NCBI GenBank assembly: GCA_965153455.1
Contig: OZ234494.1
Coordinates: 22,382,001-22,446,000 of the forward strand
Length of the DNA: 64,000 nucleotides
Source: Sphagnum compactum
Lineage: Eukaryota > Bryophyta > Sphagnopsida > Sphagnales
Direction of reading: 5' to 3'
How positions within the stretch are numbered: the stretch's first letter is position 1; the number at the start of each line of letters is the position of its first letter. The position numbers and the translations under genes were made by a program. Below the pieces are notes generated by a model. The model was not told where the DNA came from. It ran no database searches and worked only from the letters and a program-made list of their open reading frames with translations. This document shows, one piece after another, positions 24,786 to 33,700 of this stretch.

Positions 24786-27700
24786 TTACTAGAACCCCAT
24801 GGCTAGTAAAAAAGATCTAGATATAAATAATGTTCTTTAATAGCTAAATAAACACTTAAATTTTAATTAAAACTTTGTTTTCAAAATGTGAGAAAGAGGG
24901 AAAACGATGGTAAAGGAAATGGAGGTTTATCATTTAATATTATCCCCTCCCCCTTCCCTCTTTTCATTTCCTTCATATGTTTCCATATGATTTCCAATAG
25001 TTCATCATTATTTATGTCAATTTCAATTTTGATTTTACTATATAACATGGACATGAAAAGGGACATGTTATTGTGCTTTTTCATGTCATTTAAAAAATAA
25101 ATTGAAATAATAATCATTTGAATTACATACATCAATATGAAACACTTGAAACCATAGACTTTGAATAAATCCAAAGAATAACAACACTATGACAAAAATA
25201 TGGATCTTAATTAGAACCATGACTATGTTCATAATCATATAAGACATTAATGATTACACGATTTCATTGTCAACTCAAACTTGTTGTGTTGGACATGGAG
25301 TTTATGGATGTCATCAATTTTAAAGTTATTTTATCATTAAAAATCATATATATTCTCTACTTATGGTTGTCACATGTACACAATCATATATGCCATGTCA
25401 AATACAACATGTTCAATTAGACTATAGTCATGTAGGTCAATGACATTCAAAGGAATTGAACTCCTCACCTTTTCAACTATAGTTACCAACTCCTTGACCA
25501 TTTGAACACCCCCTTCATTTGTGACAGATAATGTTATTGCATAAATATAATCATGTATATTTTATTTTTGCACACCATCACCATTAGAAAATGTGTGGAC
25601 AAACCATTATAGCCAACCACCCAATTCAACTTTGGGTAGTCTTCACATGACACAAACCACTCCTAATTTTGTTGGGTGGGAAAATCCCATTAAAATTCAC
25701 AAGTGGTCATGCAGCGAAAAACAATGGTGGTTTAGGAATTTTTTGCTTGAAATGCTTTCAGGCATGGTTGAAAATTTTTCATTCCACCTTTTCAAACCAT
25801 TTGGGTGGTTTTTCCTAGTGGTCATTCTAGGCATTGTTCACAAGGTTAACCACCTTACAAGGTAGGTAGGTAGGTAATATAGTTAAGTTATACCTAGGTT
25901 AAGGTAATCAAATTATATTTAAGTCAGGTAAAATAGAATATGTACTTAAAGTATGGCTATTGACCTATAACAAGGTTAGGTATATCATAATTTGTACATA
26001 TACGGTAAGTATATTATAGCCTATGTACCAAGGTTAAGTACTAGTATACGATTTCTATGTACATACGTAGGTATATAATGATTTATGTTTACGTTAAGGT
26101 AGGTTAGGCCTACTTAATTACATGTAGTTAACCTAAATATAACCTAACTTATACACAATTAGTCTATACATAACATCTACATACTTACTCTATACATACT
26201 TAGCCCTACATATAATCTACATTACCTAAATACCTTACCCTACCTTACCTATACCCTACATATACCACTATGCCAAAACTTAACATTTATATTGGGACAA
26301 ATATGGCTCGGACCATTTTATAATTATATAGTCATATATGTCATGTTTTTGTGCCTAATTGTATTTTTATAACCCTAAATATAACTACATGACTAAAAGT
26401 CTTCATGGATAGGACTATGTGACTAAAAATCTTCCTCATGAACACCCCATAATTATTTAATAATATATAATTTGAAACATTACAAATTTGTGAATTAAAA
26501 AGGAAAAGAACTAGAAGGTAGACAAATGTATATACTTAATAAACATATTATAAGTTTGTAGATGATCAAACACATAATTAATGCACAAATAAATGATTAA
26601 TATTTTATAATTTTTAGAAAATTTGCCTTAAAGTCACTAATTATTTAATGTGAATTTATGGATTGTGGTTAAAAAAAAATTTGGGGGAAATGCTTTTGGA
26701 AAAGATTCCCAAAAAATGGAAAATAATGCTAAAGTTTTTGAAACCATAAAATCAAATAAAAATTGATGCATAGAATATAATTAAAACATTCAAGTTGGGA
26801 TTATTGCACAAAGGTTTATTTAAATGAATATCTTCTTTGAATTTGTTGACATTAAATATTGAAATATATTCTTATTAATGATATCCAAAGAAGTTTTAAA
26901 AAATCCACATGCCCCAAAATGGCATTGTTTTTCATGTTTCCATGTGATGGATAACAAATAATATAAAATTTGATCTTTATTCCTTATCAAAGTATTTGGT
27001 CATACAACTTGGAATTTTTTAATAATTTATATTAAATAACATTTAATGAACTGAAAAGAACATTAAAAATAAGATTAAAACTTACTACTCAAAATAACAT
27101 TTGATAAAAATTATGAAACTAAAAAGCATGTGTGTAAATTAATAACTATGCCATTTAAATAATTTAAATTATTTTTATAAAATTAAAAAATGTTGTAAAT
27201 AATATTATGTGTCTCATAGATAACATATTTTATTTTAAAATATTTTTTATAACTACAAAAAAATATAACATAACATTTATACAATTTTTATTGATTCATC
27301 ATATTTTTGAAAGGTGGGGAAACACACACACACACATTTCACACACACACACACACACACACACACGTGTACCCGAAAAACTATGTTGATTTGAAATATG
27401 TTTATTTACAACGTTTTATGAAAAAAAAGAAAAAGAAATCTTCAAGATATCATTGTTGTTCAAATGTATGAAATAGTGAAGATGCAAATGCAGTTTTAGT
27501 CAAATTCCTTGACATTTTGGTTTTCAATTTTCATAGATGTGTAGATCTTGGAAAAATCTTTAAGAATGAAATTTATTTATTTTCATTTGGACAAACTATG
27601 AAAAATATAATAATGGTCAAAGTTGGGTACTTTTGTATGGGACAAAGGATGATGTGAGTTAATGTTGTAAATTTATCCCATATCCTTTGTCAACAAGTTG

Positions 27701-30700
27701 AATTTTGTAAACTATATAAGCTTTGCTAATTAAGGCCACTAGATGAAAAAGTAGTAGTCTACACACAAAACATGCACTAATAAACATACATTATTCAAGT
27801 AAAACCTAACAATTGTGATTGTGAATTTATAGAAAGTGATTAAATGTATAGGTAACTTGACATTTTGCAACAAAATCATTTTTAATATGAAATTGGATAG
27901 GTTTTAAACCCTTAATTAAGCATGTTAAATTGTCATGTGCATGGTTACAAGTGTACATAATTAAGATATTTCAATAATCAAGCAAGGTAAATTTGTTGTT
28001 AACTGCATAAATATATTCCTTGTGTATTTATGTGTAAGAAATTATATCTTTACCAATGAGTTTATTACAGTAAAATAATATTAGAAAGAATATATTAAAG
28101 CATAATTGACACAAATATTTCAAAATATATATCTACTTTTGAAAAGGAATTAAATTATCTTAAAGTTATAAACAAAAAAAATGACTTTTTGTAGGATCAT
28201 TTACAATCATTACAATTGACAAATATGAATAATTTACTCATAAAACCAAACCATGTTCAATCATATTCATATACACATGTTTTTAAATCCAATTAATGTT
28301 GTCTAAAAAAAAACATTTAAGAAGTTGCTTTAGTATCCAAAATATAGATAAAATTTATTAGTATTATTGCAATATGCAAAATAAACATCGAGTCAATATC
28401 CTTGTGCATTGAATGTATTCATGGTTCCCTTGCAAGTAATGGCAAGTGCATGGTTGTGTGGATCACTTTTGGAGTATTTTGGGCTACTTTCAACAATGGT
28501 TGTGATTGTAATTGTTATATTTTGCATAGGTTGACCTTGGATATGTACGAAATGCAATTGATTGTGATGTTTAATGAATAAAATTACAAAAGTTATAGAT
28601 CTTTCAAGTTGAACTTAGACGTAACATTGCAAAAAAAGAGCTATTGGACTTTGATTAGGGTTGGTGAATAATCTTAAACTTGTTAGGGACTTGATTTTAT
28701 GTACATATTTTAATGATAAAAACATATTTGAAAATATTGAATTTTTTCAAAAGTCCATAACATGTTGAAAATAAAGTGAAATTGATGTTGAGATTTTGCC
28801 CACATGTTTTATTCAATAACCTTTAGATTGGATATAATTTAAATACAAAAAACTTAAGATTTTGTAACTTTGGTATCCCTATTCATTGCATCACATTATG
28901 ACGCAATGTAAAAGTACATTGCAAAATGAACTTTCATGGATTCTTTTGGGTTACTATTTGGTCCTCCTACCGTGCATTTAAAAATTTGCAACTTCAAATC
29001 ATTTGTAATTCATGCTACATATTACAAATATCTAATCAAAACTAATGCTTATGGAATTTTCTAAGGAATTTTATGTTATGGGGAAATTGAACTATGTTGG
29101 TTGTTCTTCTTATGCAATTAATAGTGTCAATTGTAATAATATAAATGTTGAAAATTGTAGGATTTATTTCTTCATTTGTAACAAAATGTGTATAAGTACT
29201 CAAAAATACAAACACAAAACATTATGGTTAAATATGGTCATATGGGTAGCCATAAGACTCTTTTAAATGGAAGAAACTTGATTTGCCAACTACATAATTG
29301 AGATGAGTGATTCTTCATTTTATGGATTCCATTAACCATAGTAACTAAACAAAAAAAACTCCCCAAAAGGCAGACCTAATAAGGAAGGTTGTCAACTGGT
29401 AACACTTGTGTTTATTAAGGCAAAAGGATTGGAAGACCTTTTTGTAAAGAGGGACTCACTATTTTGAATTGGTTTGTTAACTTGAATGTTAGTTGGGTTC
29501 ATTACAACAAGTATCAACCTTTTTTTTACTAGTGGGAAAGGTGAAGTTAAAGAAAGTTCTATATTTTAGCTACGTACTAAAACCGAATATATAAAGTACC
29601 TCGTAAATTTATGTACTTCATATAGATTTTATAGCCAAGTTTGGTTAAATTTTTTAAGGATGATCACCACTTTTCTACATCTTTCTATGGATGATCACCA
29701 TTTGCATAAAAAGCTCCTAAAATAACATTGACAAGTGCCAAGGATTCTACCTTGGCTTGCAAGTTGATCATGAATCCCACCCATATGGGCTATTTGCTTA
29801 TTGTTCTTAGGGTTTACAAATAATGATAACAAGGTAAAAAATATGCAGAATACTTTACATTTCCCAAATTTGTGCATGGGAAACTTTTCATTTGTCATTT
29901 AAAAAGTGGGATGGAAAATAAATTCATCATTAGATCACATATATAAATGCCACCTATCATAACCAACTCGATATAGCACATGCATTGAATAAAACCAATT
30001 GCCAAAGAACTTTGCAAGTACCTTGAGGTAGTCAACTAGTTGCAATCCCCTTATTGTAGGGGTTAGAAGATGACCACATTTTAGGAGGCAATAGCCTCAT
30101 AAAAATTGAATGAAAGCTACCTAGCCAATGTTAATTGGAAACTAGATATGTTGTATTCCAAAATTTTGGTAAACTTATATTATGATAACAAATGGATCTT
30201 AGTTAAATTGCCAATCATGTTTAAAGGGAGGTATAGTTCTATCAAATTTTGCTCCCAAGTTAAATGTTGGAACAACATTAACCAAACCAATAAGTTTGAA
30301 CTAGTGTTGGGGATCACTTCAAAGCATCTATCTACTGTTGGTTAATGATCTAGAAAAATTGCAAAATGAATAACGGAAACATAAGTTTGTTTATGCTTCT
30401 TCCATTACTCAAGCTAACTTTATGTTCAAGCACATTTGTTGATCTCGTGCTTTGTCATTATCTTTATGCTTTAAGCACAAGAAAAATGAATAAAAATCCA
30501 TAATGCCCTGTGATGATAAAAGGGTTATTTTTCATTGAACTAGTTGAGGATCATGCAAAGTGTAAGAATTAATGTTAAGAACGAATGTTGATTAAAACTA
30601 TGTCAAATTAAAGATAAATACACTTATAGTGTGAGAAAATACATTCTTATTAGGTTAGATATGATAAGAAAATTTGTTGAGTGTTTAACACAATTAATTA

Positions 30701-33700
30701 CTAGGGTAATCACAAGAATCAATATGATGTAGGATGTCATTTCAATTGAAAATACACCCCACAATGCAACAATTTTTGTTACATCCAGATTAAACCTACA
30801 AGAGAAAATGATGCCATAATTTTGGAAGATGATAAATGATTTCACATGGAGAATTTGTTATTTTTAATACTTGCAAAGACGATTTCAAATCTTGCAATGT
30901 CCTTTATGATAACTCTTTAGCTTCATAACTAGTTTAATGATTATTTCATTAATAATGGACAATATTTTATCCAAGTCATTTCACCATTTTTCTTCCAAAA
31001 CATGGCCCTATAAATGTTGATTGGCATTATACATGTGCATTGCCCAAAGGAATATGCCATTTACTCCCATTTCCATCCATCAATACTTTTGAATGTCCAT
31101 TTCAATATTATCGTATGCAAGAGTCGTGGTACTACTAAGTAAAGGAATCCTTAGGTGATCATACTTGAATATGTGTAATTTATGTGGAATTCTATAAGAT
31201 TTGACATTCGACTGAAGAACTAAAATGATTCAAAATTAGGGTTTAAGAAAAAAGATTTCGACTATCACACATTGATTGACACAATTTCAAAAATTTGTGC
31301 TTAAAATAATAATAAAAACAATTGAAATGTGGTGACTAACTATCCTAGGATCAAAAAATGTGTCTAACTAATATAACAACTTTTCTTCAATATTTCTCTT
31401 TTTTTTTCTTTAAAAAATGACAATTGTTTTTCAAAAGTTTATGGGAATAAGTGACAATATATTCCCATTTCCATTCTTTTTTGATTAAAAACCAAAATTT
31501 TCAGGTGTTTTGTCTTGACATAGCTATGAAATGTATTGCATATGGTTTTTTATTTACACCGGAAGCGTATCTTGGCGATCCATTCAATTTCATTGATGTG
31601 ATAAATATCGTGTGCAACGGCGTTAGTTATGTAACGTATCCCACAACTTTCGCGGCGTACAATGCCGCTCCAAACATCAATATCATTAATGGACTACGAG
31701 CGACAAGATTTATACCTCGAATTCCCGGGTTAAAGTTATTGGTCAGCACGTTGTTTCGAACCATTCCTTCGGTGATATCTATATTCTCGTTTACCCTCGT
31801 CATTTATTTCATTTTTGCCGTCATTGGCGTACAACAATTCCGATCCCGATTCGCAAGTTGTACGGACACTAGCGTCATGAATCGCGGTGAATGCGTCGGG
31901 TATTATTGGAACGATGTCGGGCTTTTCAATTCTCGAGTGTGGATGAATCAATCGTTGTTCCATTTCGACGATTTTGCGAACGCAATGTTCTCGTTGTTTG
32001 TATTGTCGACCACCGACAATTGGATCAATTACTTTCTTCATACGTCGATGGACATACCCAAAGTATTGTACGACAACCCCAAAAGGAACGATTCCCCGGT
32101 GAACGCACTATTTTTCGTTGTTTTTATTGTGATCGAAACGTTTCTTGTAATGAGAATGATGATCGGATTCTTTATCGACCAATTCGGCATTACTTCCGGC
32201 TCCAAACTATTGACCGAACGTCAAAGATTGTGGCGAGACATGAATCGAATCATACAAAAAATGAAGCCGAGACGCACACCACAAGTACCTAAACTTTTTG
32301 TTAGGGCCGAATGTTACAAATTCGTACATTCTGACAAATTTCAAACCGCGATGGTGTTGATCATTCTTGGGAATTTTGCATTTACGGCATCCCAAAAATA
32401 TAATGCACCTCTTACATATAAAATAAAGATTATTCAAGCAACATTTGTAGGCATTTATATTGTAGAAGCCATTTTCAAACTTATTGGAAATGAGGTATGA
32501 AATATTATTACATTTTACTATAAAATTTAGTTAATTATGTTAAAAATATCAAATCGATAATAATAATGCCTTCATTGTTTAGTTCCATATTTTAATTTTT
32601 AATTTCAATTAGACATGGTTTAAAAAAAATTAGAATCATAAAAAATGCTCAAAATCATTAATTTGGATTGATATTGGCATTACCATATAACATACATGTA
32701 TGTATGTCGTAAATCAAATATTCCGTACCCTCTATTTGATCGATGCAGTTTCGAGATTGGATAATTGATTGGTGGAATTGGTTCGAATTGATTATCATAC
32801 TCGGATCCGGATCGTGTTTGTTTCCAAGTCCCCAAGCGCCCACAAAGATATTAGCCGGGAAGATGTTTGATATTGTTCGCATTTTTCGTATCATCCGCTA
32901 CATACCCTCACTCCATACACTAGTGAATACAATTTTGGTTAGCTTGCCTTCCCTCATATACGTGATTGAATTACTTGGCATTTCCATGTTTGAATTCGCC
33001 ATTATCTTTGGAAATTCCTTTGAAAATATGGCAGCTGGCAATGGCATCGGCAATGACATCAACTTTCAAACTTTTGCTTATTCATTTGTGACAATCTTTC
33101 AGGTATCTAAAATAATAATAATAATAATAAATAAATAAATAAATAAAAATTGAAATCATGTTAAAGCCATTTATTTCCCCTTAGCTAAAAATTGAAATTC
33201 AAAAATATTATTTCAACATTTAATAATGGGAAAGTATATATATTTTTTTCGAGTCTAATCATCCCTACATTTTGCAAATGGGAAAAGATTAATCATGTAA
33301 TCGTGTGTTACAAAACAAGGGGGCGTGTCACACAATGGCCTTGCCATTTACATTATTAAAAAAAAAGTTATCTTAAGGCAAAAAAAGAATTATATCCAAA
33401 TTCAAATATTTCACCATGCAAAAATATAATCTTCAAAAAAAATCCTACAAAAGAAAATTAAAATCGTTCAAGATATTATTATAACTCTATAACTAATCGC
33501 AAGTTTGAACACAAGCCAAAGTATCATCTTTCAAAAAGCCTGGTATAAAAATAGACCTATTATTATTTATTATTACCTAGTAGGGGTCAAAATCCCGTAA
33601 GCTACTATACTCTATAATGAATGTAAACACAATATCCTTTGCCTTGATAGTCAAGGCCAATATAGTGAGAACCAAAAAACTTCAAGTTGCATACCTAACT

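Larger units (their letters stand above)
24679..31504 (+). other. Intron 18 of the channel gene, 6.8 kb, the largest in the gene
   Basis: Bounded by GG/GTATTC and TTTTCAG/GTG, both in phase 0. It is AT-rich and holds no recognisable gene on either strand. Contents I can name: a long AT dinucleotide run, an AGGTA/TACCT palindrome, and a CA microsatellite, each listed separately. The remainder shows nothing I can identify. Confidence 0.75.

Noticed and set aside
24679-24792. Extension of the channel exon 18 frame into a Tyr-Ile repeat
   Set aside because: It reads through the (AT)n microsatellite; the phase-0 GTATTC donor at 24679 joins exactly to the S2 exon of domain III.
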